DNA of 64,000 nucleotides from Chaunax sp. Z400. Its lineage: Eukaryota; Chordata; Actinopteri; Lophiiformes; Chaunacidae. The stretch's first letter is position 1. The number at the start of each line of letters is the position of its first letter. This document shows positions 1 to 15,300 of the stretch, piece after piece. The notes under the pieces were generated by a model. It saw only the letters and a list, made by a program, of their open reading frames with translations, made no database searches and was not told the DNA's origin. Location of the stretch: contig CM075189.1 of assembly GCA_037577475.1 (NCBI GenBank), positions 12,454,839 through 12,518,838 on the forward strand. The letters run 5' to 3'. Made by a program: the position numbers and the translations under genes.

Positions 1-1279
1 TGGTGTTTTCAATAGATGACACTCTGGAGCCTGTTTGCAAAAGTTTGCATTTTCAGGACCTGAAAACTCTGTTTTCATGTAAACGAACGACAAAAGTTTA
101 CAGTTTTAGGGTAAAACTAACTAAACATCTTCAATTATCAGTTCTCCAAACTCTAGTTTTTCTCTCTGTCAGTGCAAATCAATACAAAGTTATTTGTCTT
201 ACTTTCTCCATTCAGCATTTTTTTTTATTCATCTCTTTATCAATATAATAAAGTTAGACGGAAATGATGCTTAACAGATAAATGACCGTTAAAGGCTGGA
301 TGTTTAGACCTCAACCTGACGTCATGTGACAGGACAAGAGAAGCACCAGGTCAGTCTGACTCACCAATAAAATCCATCATAGGTGAGGAAAATAAAAAAA
401 ACACTTTTTATCCATATTTTCTGCGGAGCTGCTTCACATTCATACAGCAGGTGATTGGTTCACTCAGCACAGCATATAAATAAATGTGTGTATATATTCT
501 CTATTGTGCATTTATTTTACCCTCCTCTTTACTGCAGGTGTATGAAGATGAGAGGGGAGCCTGTGATTGGTTCAAACCCACACCTGCTGACTCAGAGAAA
601 ATTAGAATTTAAGAACTGTTCTATTCTGCTTCTTTATCAAAATAATTTACCGTGTTCTAACGTGCTTCATCCTCCCACCAGCCCTCCTTCGGAGGTGTCT
701 CTGTGTACTCCTCCTGTGAGACAAACATAAAGAAGGCGGTGAACACATAACCTCCTTGTGGTGGAGGTCATTAATTCTGATGTGATGTCAGAGATGTCGA
801 ACACCTGGTCTGAGCTACAAACCTATTTTTTCCCCTTCTCACACTGGTTGTTATTGTGGCAGTTCTGTTTGTAAACCTCCAATTATTTTTGGCTTCTGTA
901 TTAGTGTGAAGTGAATGGAGGACTCTGGACACGTTTTTAGTTCAGTTTTATTGAAGCCACACGGTCAGTTCACAGCAGCCCTGACAGACACTGATGCTGC
1001 TCTGCAGAGAGAATGTGTGTCAGTTCAACATGAATAAATTAGAAAAGAAAACATATGACTCGACACATTAACGAAACAATAACTTAGACACGGAGATGCT
1101 GCACAGACTGTAAAACCAGATCAACAGCAGGTAAAAAAAAGAGACACTTCATGTTAATAATAGAGTCACAGGTAAAGAGAACAATATGAACAGAATGTAC
1201 AGGACTATGTGTTGTGAGCTGTAATACTGATGGTAAAAAGGGTCTCACACACACAGAGATACAAACACAGAGATACACA

Positions 1280-1281
<2 letters not shown>

Positions 1282-1334
<53 letters not shown>
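1282..1334. repeat. (CA)n microsatellite
   Basis: Nearly perfect CA dinucleotide run, preceded by a degenerate CA/AGA stretch from about 1248. Simple-sequence repeat; the Cys-Val and Thr-His frames it produces are not genes. Confidence 0.95.
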
Positions 1335-1337
<3 letters not shown>

Positions 1338-3005
1338 AAATACACAGGCCCTCTCATCATCACAGCCAGGCCTGGTCTCTTCCACCCTCTAGTGGTGGAA
1401 AGGTGGAAAAACACCAGCCTCTCTTTAAATAAAGGAAACCAATCTCATAATTTTAGAGTGTAGTTTTTCCATTTTACAGTTTTCTCAGTGAGAATGAAAA
1501 TACAAAAAAAAAAAAGTTTTATAAATTGAAGGGAGCAGCAGCAGCTTTACACCGTTCGTTTGTCATTAAAGGGAATTAAAACTAAATGACTAAAAAAAAC
1601 AGTTGAAAAAAAAGAGAGGTGAAAACAGGTAAGATGACATCATCTCTTTCTCCTTCATCTCACTAACCTTGAGGACATTTGGTATTTGGCTGTATTGCTA
1701 ACATCTCACACACACTCTGTCCCTCCTGCTGCTCTGCTCCGTCCTGACATTCACACAGATGGGAGGCAGCTGAGCTCCAGCTGAGCTGCTCCCGATCCCA
1801 GCTTCCCTCTCCCTCGGCTTCACATCCACAGCAGCTGATGCGGCACAATCACAGCAGGAAAAAGACTTTCACTTTTATGCAAAACGTTCTTGTGTAGCTT
1901 TCGGGAATGTCGAGTAGACGCCACTATGCTGGACAAATGACAAACAAATTTAAATGTTTGTTCTCTTGAAAAGTCTCATTTCTTTGTTGTGAACTATTTT
2001 GATTCATATATAAATATACATAGATGAGACAAACTTAACTAAACATTAATTGCCTCTGTTTTAATCGAAATATTAATTTAGCTCCTAACCCAGGAGCATA
2101 TCTTTAAACGTCATCACTACTTTTATTTACATTAAATACACATGGGCCAAACTATTTATAAAACAAATCCTTCAAACTATCCCAGCTTCAACATGGTTGC
2201 ATGATTACAGAGTTGGTTGTGTGAGGATTAAATTTCATTTATTATACTGACGCCTGGACTTTGAGGTCTTTCAGGTACTTTATTACTAAATACCAAGTTG
2301 GATTTCAGAAGGAATAATTATATTTATAAGCCGGATCATAACTCCGACGCGTAGCATCTGCCTCATTCTATTGCTCTGTTGTGATTGGAGCGCTAAGTGA
2401 AAGGGGTGGGGCTTAATTATACAAATCTTTCTTTCTGGTCTTTTTCCATTGATGCTGAGACATAAAGCATGTTTTTACTTATTAGTTACCAGGTATGGGA
2501 TAGCTCAACATGACTGTAGATCCTGGTGAACATTGGGATCTTTTCACCATTAGATACTATTTTTAGTTGTAAATACATGTCTATAATCACAGTAGTTTTT
2601 TAGTGCAGAGAGCTTCCACCTCTTATACAGAACTTTTTAACTGAAATGTCAAACTTCTGCTAAGCTGGCAAAAAGGAGATAAATTCTGGACTGGATGAAA
2701 TGTTTTCTCACAGTCCAGCCAGCCTGACAGAATGCCACAGGTAGACGCGACCTTGCATCGATCGAACAGTATCCATAGCAACAAGCATCATCAGCAGCTG
2801 CCTGTGAATACAGATGTCAGGTCTACATTTCATCTCACATCTACCATTAAAACCTTTTTTTCAAATCCAGAGACTTGAAGGAGGAATTTATCCTCAGACC
2901 ATAACAGAAACACATCATCCTCATAGATACAGGCATGACTGAAGGGAGGAGTCCAATTTCCCCTCCAACTCTTTCAGCTCTTCCTCCTGTTCCCTGCTCT
3001 GTCTG

Positions 3006-3111
3006 TACACCTCCTCCTCCTCCTCTGTCTGTACACCTCTTCCTCCTCCTCCTCCTCCTCCTCCTCTGTCTGTACACCTCCACCTCCTCCTCCTCCTCCT
3101 CCTCCTCCTCT
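3006..3111. repeat. (TCC)n pyrimidine-rich tract
   Basis: Tandem CCT/TCC triplets interrupted three times by a TCTGTCTGTACAC segment, so a larger unit of roughly 30-60 bases has also been duplicated. The complement is a pure purine strand. The poly-Arg and poly-Gly frames here are artefacts of the repeat. Confidence 0.85.
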
Positions 3112-3257
3112 CTGCCTCTTTCCGGCTCTGCCCTAGAGACATTTTACATTTACATCACATCACACCGTCTGGGATGATGAGAGCACTGTGTACCTGTCAG
3201 TCTGGATACAGGGCTGCTCCTGCCTCCAGGTGAGGAACAGGAGACAACACTCACACG

Positions 3258-3288
<31 letters not shown>

Positions 3289-4289
3289 ACACACACAGAG
3301 GTTCTCTCCGAGCAAAAGAGGAACCTTCTGTATGTGAACGTTGATGAGTTGAAACAGTGCAGCACCATCAAGCTCCATTTTTAAAAGCCTGTGTGAAACG
3401 TTAGCCACGGAAACAGCAGGAAGCAACTTTTAAAAAAATGGAACAAAACACGGACAAATGTCGCAAATGCGCCGTCATGAAATGACAAAACGTAGGTACT
3501 TCATTCTCAGGGGAACAGTTCGGTCCAAAAAAGCGATCCTCCCATTGTCTCTGGTGCAACAAAGAATTGCAGTGCAGCTTGAAGATCCTCCTTCAGCCGG
3601 CGTCTGTCCTGCCACAGTGCTCATGAACAAAGCAGTCATTTCCAGTGTGTTACATACAGTGTGTATCATCAGAACACTGCTGGTGAATCATCTCGACCAC
3701 TAACGTTCGCTGGTTGTTGTTGTTTTTGTTTTGTAAACATGTTTGTTTGTTTTTTACAGATTTAACACATTGAAATACCTCAACAACAATATAAATGTAT
3801 AATTGCTTTAGTTGCACATGAGACGGCAGATTTCTACTTTTGCCTATTGATCTGAAAAGCTCTATTTTTTAAGTGCTGGTAATTTTATCTGCGTTAGTGT
3901 ATAGAGACCCTCAGAGGAAGCCAGAGAGCCCTTACATATAAAGGTTACAGTGGAAGACTTCGTCTCTCTCCTTCTCTAACCAGGGTCTACAGACAGAAGG
4001 TGTTGGATGCTGTAAAGGTTATGAAGCCCTTTGATGATCATTTCTATGGATACAAATTTGGGCCCTGATTTTTTACTTTCCTCTCCTTTCAGTTTTGAAT
4101 ATTTCACTGCTCTGGTTTTTGCACAGGCAGATACATTTAGAGATTCAAGCTGTCACAGAATTTGACTAACACTGACATTTAACATAAAATAGCTGATGGT
4201 CACTATATGTAGATACGTGCTATAAACAGGTGCCGTTTCATTACAAAAATACTGCTTCAAGCCTTCAGACAGTTTTCCCTCTTTGTGTT

Positions 4290-6236
4290 CTAGCAGTATG
4301 GCTGGTATGTGCCAGCTGGCCCGGGCCCCACAGGCAGTATTGTGAGGTAGTTGGAGGGCACGTAGCCTCTCTGGCCACCTCTCGCCTCCACTAAACTCCA
4401 CTCGGGGTTCCCTCGTTTGTCGTGGGGCTCCAGGACGCGGACCGGCTCGCCAGCCCGAACGGAAACTTCGTGGTTTCCTCTCCCTGCGAAGTCGTAGGCC
4501 GCCATCACCTGGAGGAGACGACGCACAGTCAGAAAGAACAGGAAGCTGTGAAGCTTGTAACGCCCATTATACAGCAGAGAATACAAAGATGGGAGGAGTT
4601 CACCCTGTCACTATATCTGCATGATGCAGAAATAATTTGGCAGCTTTAAATGGCACCGTCCTGTGGTAGGAGGACAGCAGGTGCAGCTCTTCCACACTCA
4701 CTACCCTGTTGAACACCTTGAGCGGGCAGCAAACATGAACGGTGCATTGTGGGCCTGTCAGGGGTGGATCCACGAGGCGGGGGCCAGGGGGGCAGCTGGC
4801 CCCAGCTGAAATCTGATTGGCCCCTGAAGTGCCCCTGTCCTGTCACTTGTCTGTCTTTTTTTCTGTTTGTTTACAACTTGAATATTTGACTGTATCAAGT
4901 TTTTCTCCTCTAAACTGTTGTGTATGCTGTAATATAGTATATAAGTATTTTCTTATATGTAAAAAAAAAAAAAATTAAATTATTTTATGTATTACTTAAT
5001 TGGAAAAAAGCGTCAAAAAGGCACAATTTGCATAATATATTCAATTATGTGTGTCTTTACTAAAAGCTATGGAGCCAACAGCAAACAATGAATGACTGGT
5101 GAAATATTCTGTGTTTACATCTTACTGAATAAGGAAATGTGCATGAATGTTGGACATATAGTTGGCCCCTCTGTAAAGAAATGTGGCCCCTCTATGGCCC
5201 CTGATTTAGAAAAATTCTAGATCCACCATTGGGGCCTGTTATGATCTGGATCACCACCAAATCTCCAAACAATTCATCAGAACGTTTTGAATAATCCTGC
5301 TGACAGACACCGGCAAAAACAGAACCTCTTTGTCGGAGGCAACAACTACTTCAAGTAAAGAGCAAGCAGGAGAGAATGCATGCACACAGGTAGATCTGCA
5401 CACACACACTGACGCACACACTAACACAACCACAAATCATTGTAATAATCTCTGAAAAGGTTAAAGCCACTCGTTACGTCTTAACAAATCCCATCTCCTC
5501 ATCAGAAGCACACACGCAGAATGAAGGCTTGCTAATGAGCCCTGTGTCGGTCTGACAGAGAGGCCCTACAGGGCTAATAGCTGCGCTCAGCTGACCGCTT
5601 GGTGTCGTTAACAAAGCCTTCACCTCGGCTCACCTCGCAGCTACAGGATCAGCTCTGTCCTCAAGATCTACACCAATTAGCATTTCATTAGGATTTCATT
5701 AGCATTTTGCCCGGTGGAGACATGGAGGAGGACATTTTTAAAAAATAGTAAAAAGAACATGGCTGCAGACTGATGTATGCTGCAGGAACTAAGCAAATAT
5801 TTGTGTGTGACTTTTTTTTACACTATAATAAGATATTCCTTTATGCTAATATGACACTATTCTATCTAATTATATACCCAATAATTTAATTCACAAGTAA
5901 GATTTCTTGTTCTAATTCCATATGACAAGGACTCAGCTCATTAATTGTGATAGAAACTAGGAGTTCTTGTTAAAACATAAGTTGGTATGTTGTTAAAACA
6001 AGAGACGTGCATATGATGTAAATAAAATGCTCAATAGTGAGGGTGTGTGTGTATGTGTTTGTGTGTGTGTGTAGATGTGTGTGTGTGTGTGTGTGTAGAT
6101 GTGTGTGTGTGTGTGTGTGTAGATGTGTGTGTGTGTGTATGCTCTGTATGAACACACTCAGGGTCACAGAGGCTGTACCACCTCTATAAGGTCGATGGAG
6201 CAATCAGTCACTTTAACAGGTGGTGAAGAGGCATAT

Positions 6237-6328
<92 letters not shown>

Positions 6329-9300
6329 CCTGCATTCTCACCCACTCACGTAAATCACGCTCTCTCCTATGTACACACCCAGATAAATCATCACAAATTT
6401 ACAAGCCATGACAATTCCTTTCTCACACGTTTTGCAAATGTAAATTGATCTCACAGCACACACACACACACACACACACCCACACACACACACACACACA
6501 GACACACACGCACATAAAAGCTCTATCTCAGCTTGCAGTGCCGAGTCGCATAAATTAACTCTCAAAACCTTCACACTGTAAGACACTTACAAGGTTAAAC
6601 AGCTAATTATGGACCTCTAAGTCAATAACACACACACCTATAACCACACACACACATCTATAACCACACACACCTATAACCACACACACCTATAACCACA
6701 CACACCTATAACCACACACACACACTTATACACACACACACCTATAACCACACACACCTATAACCACACACACCTATAACCACACACACACACTTATACA
6801 CACACACACCTATAACCACACACACACACCTATAACCACACACACCTATAACCACACACACCTATAACCACACAGACACTTATACACACACACACCTATA
6901 ACCACACACACCTATAACTACACACACACACCTATAACCACACACACCTATAACCACACAGACACTTATACACACACACACCTATAACCACACACACCTA
7001 TAACCACACACACACTTATACACACACACACCTATAACCACACACACCTATAACCACACACACACTTATACACACACACACCTATAACCACACACACCTA
7101 TAACCACACACACACTTATACACACACACACCTATAACCACACACACCTATAACCACACACACCTATAACCACACACACCTATAACCACACACACACACC
7201 TATACACACACACACACCTATACACACACACACACTTATACACACACACACCTATACACACACACACACCTATACACACACACACCTATACACACACACA
7301 CCTATACACACACACACACTTATACACACACACACACACACTTATACACACACCTATACACACACACACACTTATACACACACACACACTTATACACACA
7401 CCTATACACACACACACACCTATACACACACACACACCTATACACACACACACACCTATACACACACACACACCTATACACACACACACCTATACACACA
7501 CACACACTTATACACACACACACACACCTATACACACACACACACCTATACACACACACACACCTATACACACACACACCTATACACACACACACACTTA
7601 TACACACACACACACACCTATACACACACACACACACACACCTATACACACCTATACACACACACACACACCTATACACACACACACACACCTATACACA
7701 CACACACACACTTATACACACACACACACACCTATACACACACACACACACAGCTGAGGTCGATGTCACAGTCTCACTCATGTTTGGCCTTTGGTCTATT
7801 TCTATATAAGGAGAACCTGAGCTGCCAAGTAACGTAACAAAATAAATGAAATGAAAATAAAATAAAGTATCTAAAAAAAATAACAATAATATTAAATAAA
7901 TAAATATTAGTGTCCAACTATTTTAATTCACATAAGTTATGGGTGGTGAATAAGGACGGTGCTATGAACCAAGAACCACCTCATTAATATGTGAACCTAC
8001 GCAGTAACTCGCTCCAGCATCAACAATCAGATCCTCTGCAAAGTCGTTAAGGACGTGCTGTGAGTTTTCTATCATGTAAATACAATCAATCAAATCAATC
8101 AATCAATCACCTGGAAGTACGGCTGGCTCATGACCATCAGTGGCCGGCCCTCTGGGGTGTAGGAGTGCCTTCTGGCTGCTGCCACGCCCTCAGGCAGGGT
8201 CAGGTGTGGCGAAGGGGGCGGGTCCTCTGCTGGCTGGTGGTAGCGGAGCAGCTTGGAGGAGGGGGCGTATCCTCGTCTGCCTGCATCCAGCACACACAGA
8301 CAGAGAGGATGTGAACATGTAAACGCTGTGATGACCCCATCAAGGAGGTGTGGTGTTGGTTTGTTTGTCTGTTAGCAGGATTAATAAAATAGTTACTCTA
8401 CATATTAGAGTAATAAGTTAGTATTTTCAGTATTGATTCATATGCTGTTTTTCTAAGTTAATTAATTCATTATTTAGTCTGCAAAATGTCTGCAATTTTT
8501 TGGTTTTTTGTTTACAAAAATGTTTGGGATGCTGTTATCTTGAATTCAGCTTTTTTTCATATATCTGTCTTTGTGCCAGTTCAGGAGGAAGCTCCATTAT
8601 CATTCTGCTACAGAGGGGAAAAACACTATCTGGCTTGTTTGTATTCAATTATTACCAGTCATAATCATCTTGTGCAGCACGATGCCCAGAATGCAGAGTG
8701 TAAAATGAAAAGATGCAGATAGAGGAAGGGGAGCAGAACCCACACGAGTTTTTGATTGCTTTTAATTGCAATAACATCTAATACCCAAAAGATGGCAACA
8801 AAGCCTTGCCTTTAAAAAAAAAAAGTTGCACTGGCATGAGAACATAGTATATTAGACAGTATATGGGAGTATCTGCTGTATCATTCCTGTGCTTTCAGAT
8901 ACCAAACGTCTGGTAATGATTCTTAATGATTCATTATGTGGATCTTAATTCATTTTCATCACACAGACTTTAAACCAGTCTTCAGTGAATTCTTTAATAA
9001 CATTATATTTTCAGGTCTTTTCCTTCCTCTTGTAGGCCACAAGCACAACTGTTGTTATAATAAGCATTGGATTCAACATGAGATACATACAGTAGTATAG
9101 ACTACACAGACAGAAGAAAGTTAGCTTGACTTAAAGAAGTCCAGTTAAATAAACGCAAGCTTTGGAAAACAGAGCAGAAGGTTCTACTTATCCAGTTGCA
9201 GGATGTTGGTTCTTACCTCCTGTGTCGACCAGCCACCTCCGTTTGTCTCCGCGGGTGTCTGCCTCACTGATGATGGCCACCAGCTCCCCTTTGGCCAGGT

Positions 9301-12300
9301 TCAGGTCCAGGTCCCGGCTGCCCACGACGGCCCCCATCACCTGGTAGATCTTTCCAGAGCCGTGCTTCTGTGTGAGGAGCTTCAGACGGCGCTGAGAGGA
9401 AGGACTCAGAGGCTGACAAAGGAGAGGAGGAGAGTGACTCTGTGGAATAAGGAGTCGTTCTAGACCTGCTCTTTTTCTAACTTCTGCTGGGATTTGGTGC
9501 TACAGAAAGCTAAAGCTAAGCTAAATGTTTTTGTTCAAATTCTAAATAATATGGTTCAATGGACCATGTGGGATCTTTTCATGCAAAATTACAGTAAAGT
9601 CATGGTTGGAAGGAAGCTTAGCAGAAAAATGGAAACATTTCCTGCAACGTTTTGCGAACATCCTGGAAGATAATTCAGAAAGCTGCAGAAAAAGCAGCTC
9701 ATGCAGTGTTTTCATCTATGATGGAGCTGTAATTACACACGACTGATGAAAAGAGACATGATAACAACATGTTTGACAGGGAAAGATCAGTTTCACCTGC
9801 TATGAAAGCTGATACAATCTAATCTGGTATTATTAGGGGCTTCATCATCTGTGACATTTTGTCACCTCATCTTTATATCATGCAACACATAATGTTGTGT
9901 AAATGTTTTCTTTCACTGCCAAATAAGCAGCTCATATTTCCAGTGCACCTGTTGTAGTCTGTGAAACACAGAATGTACCAGAGGTCAAGTGTCTGCTGAC
10001 AGTTTGTTGTGCTGACTGTCGTCTGATGATGTTACTAGTTTACAGCCCGACTTGCAAAACAAAGGCCTGCATTTCAAAGGGTTATTTAAGTAAGCAAAGC
10101 GCAGACACACAACCTAACAAAACAACAAAACGACAAATCACACTGAGACACAACAGCTATCTCAGCTCTGTCTGACCCACCTGGATGGCGGGCGCGTTGA
10201 GCGTGTCCGCTACACTTCGACACAATGTGTCCAGCCTCCGGGCGCCGTCCAGCGCTGCAGACTCCGCCCACCTCCAGAATGCCTTGGGGTCCAGAGAGCT
10301 GTGAGGCAGCTGGACAAGGACAGCACCAATAAGGAGACACAAAATGAGGTGAAAAAAAAAAAAGCTAAACCTTTAGAAGTCATTAATGTTTATATCCTCA
10401 GCCAGCATCTTAAGAGAGCTCACACCATCCTGGACAACACACTGATTACAATCTGCTCTTTCTACCTGCTGTGCAAAGCTGTGGAACAGCTGCTCCATGT
10501 CCGAGGCCAGGTCTTTATGCAAACAGCTGAACGTCCCCAACATGCTCCAGATCATCTGCAGAGCCAGACCGTTGAACTGAGGAAGCTCGTTGAGGAGCAG
10601 CGTGTTCATCGTCCTGTTGAAGGCAGCGAGAACATCTGATTTACACAACTGCAAAAACAATGCTATTCAAATGTTGGATTTAATTAGTTTCATCGTTTCT
10701 TTACACAGGCTCAAATTACATGTAGTCATATAGACTGTGATAACAGAGAGGAGGCTGTAAAAATAGAGCCACTGGCAGGAATCTGGTGATATGATACGAT
10801 ATATTTAACCTATTTAACGTTTTCTTTAGAACATTTTGATGAGAGATCACCACCAAGAGACAGAAGCACTGACTGACATTATGCACCCTTTAGTTTGTGG
10901 CTTTAAAACTACCCCCCCCCCTCTACCTGTACGTGTTAGCCACAGCCTGCTCCTCGTAGCTCAGACTGGGTTTCTCACAAATCACTTCGTAATCCAGCAG
11001 CTTGTCCAGCCTTTTCCTGATCAGGTTCCTCGGGCCCACGAGGAGGTCACGGAGCGCACACAGGGGCTTGTGGATTAACGTCCTCATCCTGCTCTCCTGT
11101 GTGGAAGAATAAAAAACGATGCTCATCATCAGACAAATGCTTTTCATACTCAAGTACATTTCTATGCCTTTTTTTCTTTTAACTTAATACTACTGGATAA
11201 GCACGGCAGGTAAACTCACAAATGTAGGAAGAATCCACTGTCTCAGAGCGGTAGTGATCTCCTTGTAGCAAATAGGAGCTTTTTCTCCATCCATGTCTAA
11301 GTCAAACTCCTCTGTTCTGCAGGCCAGGAACCTCTGCAGACCAACAAAGAAGAAGAAGAAGGAGCTGTGAAAGCCTGCTCAGGTCTCTGATGCTGGATGA
11401 CGAATGAAAAGATGGTGGGACGAGTGAATTCAACAGCTTTTTTAGTTTTTGGGGTTTCATGTCTAAATTAGAGGAAATAAAGAGACGTCACATGAATATA
11501 AAAGAAAACCGTCAATTATCCCAGGCAGAGGAAAACGTTCCTGGCCTGTGAAGAAGAAAGAAACTGATGTAATATTTATATTAAATGTAAAATAGAAAGA
11601 GGTTACAGTTCCATTCCTTGTTGGTTTGGAATAGAGGAAAAAGTGTTTCAACAGAAGATAATTTTAGAGCGGAAAGGTTCACAGAAACTCATGACCTCTG
11701 AGTTTACACACTTATTCCACTTCTCCACTGGTCACAAGTGATGAATCAGCCTTCGGATGGGCTGGTGTAATAAGAAGTGTACACTCTCCATCTTTCATTC
11801 AAGACCTGCAGCAGCTCTTAAGCAAAGAATTTAAACCCTGATTTCTTTTAATTTGCACATGAATATGTGGAATTCAGTTTATATGACGACAATAATGCCA
11901 ACAAAGAAGATGAGCAGTTAAAATAAATCCCTCTGGAGCCCTAAGTGTCCAAGCTTTGGATTTCAGATTATTGTGAACCACATGTACAAAACATACATCC
12001 TGCAACTTTTTGTGAACGCACTGGGAGATAATATCCTGCAAAAATGAAAACGTATATTGAAACTGTGGTTTCAATATATCATCAGCAAACTGCTGAATAA
12101 CAGAGGGATTATTTATGAGCTGGTATAAAACCGAACAGGCTACCTGTAGGTAGTGCAGGTACATCTCCACGTTCTCCAGGAGCTCCAGGATCCCATGCTC
12201 CAGAACATAAAAGAACCCTTCCAGAGCATCAAACTCCTCATCCACCAGCTGGAAAACAACATACATGGAGACATATATTAGTCTTATAATGAAATAAAGG

Positions 12301-15300
12301 ATGCTTCATTACCTTGCATACATTCTCTTTAAAAAGTCATGTAGCTGCTCTCATTTCTGTTTGTTATTTTTTTTTTTTTGACTATTTACTGGAATACATT
12401 TAGGGTATTATGGCTGAAGAATTAAATCACTCAAACTTGTAAGTAGAAAACATTTCTACACACTTTCTATTTGCTGCAGGATCAGCACCTGTGGAATGAT
12501 GCTGTTCAAGGTTTAGGAGGCTATGATTATAAAATAATCACTATAATCACTTGTACCAGCCTTAGAAACAGCGTGAGCTCTGTTTCTCCTCTGCAATTAT
12601 GCAACAATACCACATTGTTTCACGTTGTCAACATTATTCCTAGACACACACTGTGGCTCCTGTTCTCTGTCTGAAGTCCTACATCATTCATTTCTTAGTA
12701 ATCCTGTACATACATGGGAAATGTGCTGCTAGTCCTGTAACACTGTAGATGCTCTTGTTTTTAATCACCATTATCATTATCATTATATTATTATCATCAT
12801 CATCATTATCATATTATTATTATTATCATTATCATCATTAATATCACTATTATTGTTATTATTATTATTATTATTATCATATTATTATCATTATCATTAT
12901 TATTATTATCATCATTATTATCCTTATTAAAAATGAAACAACATGAGATGTGTGAGGATCCTCATGGAGATGAACAGTTTGATCAGATGCGTGCTTTTAG
13001 TCAACTAAATGATTAAATGTTTCTACTCTTGTTTGTCAGCAACAGAAATACTGCTGGGTTATTAAATTAATTATTGTTATTATGTTACCATACATGTAGC
13101 AGACATTCTTAGAGCTGTTTGTAGGACACACAAACTGGTCCAGCAGGTGTCACCTGTGTGCTTTGGGTCACATCTAATTTAGGCAGGAACCTGGTGTCCC
13201 TGGACGGAGGAGCACTAATGGTTTTTGGGAAATGTTTGGCTGTATGGAGTTTATAGTTATAGATTCTTGAATGTAACATGTTGGAGAGCATTAAGAGAGA
13301 GCAATAATCATTTTATAAGTATAATTTGCAGTGAAGTATCAAGTCTTCCTGGTGTTGCTTTATAAAAACGAGCATCTGTTCTGTTAAATACACACATTTC
13401 TAATGTTATAAATTAAATTCTGCTTCATTCATTCCTTACTTTTAGACTAATTCTCTATTCTAAGTTTAAACTTTCCATTTAAACGTCAGGGAATCATCCC
13501 AAGATCAGACGTGATATTTGACTGTGGCTACTCTTAGACTGACGGTGTAGCCATGGTAAAGCACTGTGTAACAGGTGAGAGCAAACAGCAGGTTCAATAA
13601 AGATCTATGTCATACCTTTTCTCTGCAGGTTGATCACCTCCCTGATCAATTATTAACTAATGAATTGTAGTTGGAGGGAGAGGTTTTTTTGGGAAAACAT
13701 TGGCTGGAAGAGTTACCAAAAGCAACTGTAAAGAATTTTACACCAAAATAATCATAATAATCTTTTTTTTTTTTTTACAAGGGCTACAAATAAGGTCACT
13801 GTAAAGCAGGGAACAGTAGGAAACAGCATGGAGGTCAGTCACAATGATACAGTGGTTGATTTTTTAAAATCTTTAATTAATAAAAGTCTCTCTTTCCAAC
13901 CAAACTGACTGTCAGTGTCAGATACAGTTATTTAAACAGGGCCGTTAGCTTCTGTCCTACCTTAGCTGCTATTCCAGTCTCATGTTTGAGGTACTGGCTG
14001 AGCCTCGCCGTCTTCTTCGCGATGCTGTGGGTGTTGATGCGGTTGATCTTGTCCTTTATGGTCAGGCTTTCTGTCTTCTTATATTTGTCAGCTACAATAT
14101 CATTACAATAATATATGACATTAGCATCCAGACCTCACAGCTGATCACATGTTAACATGCGTAGAGAGTGACCTCACACGGACCAGACCATGAAAGGGAA
14201 TAATAACACACTGTTGTAGGTGACCTCCGCCTTACCAACTTCTCTGAAGCGCTTGTACTCGTTGATGCGACAGTTCAGGGCGACGGAGGTGTGAGCGGTC
14301 TGCTCCAGCAGAGCGTACGCTGGGTGCCTTCTGTCCGTGTGTTTCTGGATGGTCTGCAGGAGGAGCGGGTAGCGGGCGATCCGCTGCACCGGCATCACCA
14401 AGAAGAAACTCAGAGAGGTGGCGTTTACTTCAGGCCTGGACAGATGAACGGAGACAATGATAAATCCATAACACCTAGATTTTAGTTCTGATATTGTTTT
14501 TGCTTTCATGTTTTAACCAATATTAAGTACATCTGACCCCGTGTGAAACAACTTAAACTGATATGAACCTACGCTGAGGTCTTGATGACTGTGACGATCT
14601 GATTCCAAAGCGCCTCCTTCTGCTTGTAGCCGTTCTCCACCACCGTCACGTTGCTGTAGTTGGACAGGTATTCCCTATAGGCTGCCTCGATGTCTGAAGA
14701 CAGGCTGAGGAACGAATCACCTGCAAGCAAAGTGAAGCATGTGCAAGATAACAATGACAGCTTGATGCTTAAATAAATAATAGATACAAAGAATTAAAAA
14801 AAACAACTGACTTTTAGCACATGCAAAACAATCAGGATGCAGGATGCAGCTGAACAAGCTCATGTTGCCAGGTAACAAAAGACCAGAGTATATATATAAG
14901 ATGAAAATATTTGTCCCTTACAGAGCGTCTGCAGGAACAGAGGGTCTCCAGGGTCAACGTGCCTCTGGTCCAGCAGACTGAGGAGTCGACTCGACACATC
15001 GATCACTTCTTCTATGTAGAGAAACAAGCTGTCCAGGTTGGCAGGAGGCGGCTGTGGTGGACAGACAGACAGACAGACAGACAGGAAGGTACACCATTCA
15101 ATTTAATGTGCTGCAGACTGGACTAAGATTCTATATCTAGCTTTAGCATACAGTCAGACGTGTGCATAATCATTTAATTAAGCTGACAATAAGTTGATTT
15201 TTCCCCCCAAATATTTAACATTTTTGTGATGTAATCTGATTGAAAATGCACTGAATCCAAGAACGAGCACGTTAAAGTGAAAACACTTATTTCCAACATG

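Larger units (their letters stand above)
1..4289. other. Gene-less flank downstream of arhgef37
   Basis: I see no exon with a recognisable protein here. The segment contains a (CA)n tract near 1282-1334, a TCC-rich pyrimidine tract at about 3006-3111 and a shorter CA tract at 3250-3297. Open frames in it are short and most run through these simple repeats. The right end must include the 3' untranslated region of arhgef37 (minus strand), but I found no AATAAA within about 400 bases past its stop codon, so the transcript end is not placed. Confidence 0.6.

Noticed and set aside
6628..7751. CRISPR-like regular repeats
   Set aside because: Units are about 16 bp, low complexity and contiguous without unique spacers, in a vertebrate intron. 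It is a minisatellite.
6120..7886. Several reading frames of Cys-Val or Thr-His repeats on both strands
   Set aside because: They are translations of (CA)n/(GT)n and the CTATA minisatellite; open in many frames at once, with no start context or domain.
10614..10648. Extension of the arhgef37 exon ending at 10613 to an upstream acceptor (LCKSDVLAAFN)
   Set aside because: The reading phase does not match the preceding exon (ends AG of a codon). The acceptor at 10613 restores Arg and aligns with the TYQALNSLLVAELPQFN region of the human protein.
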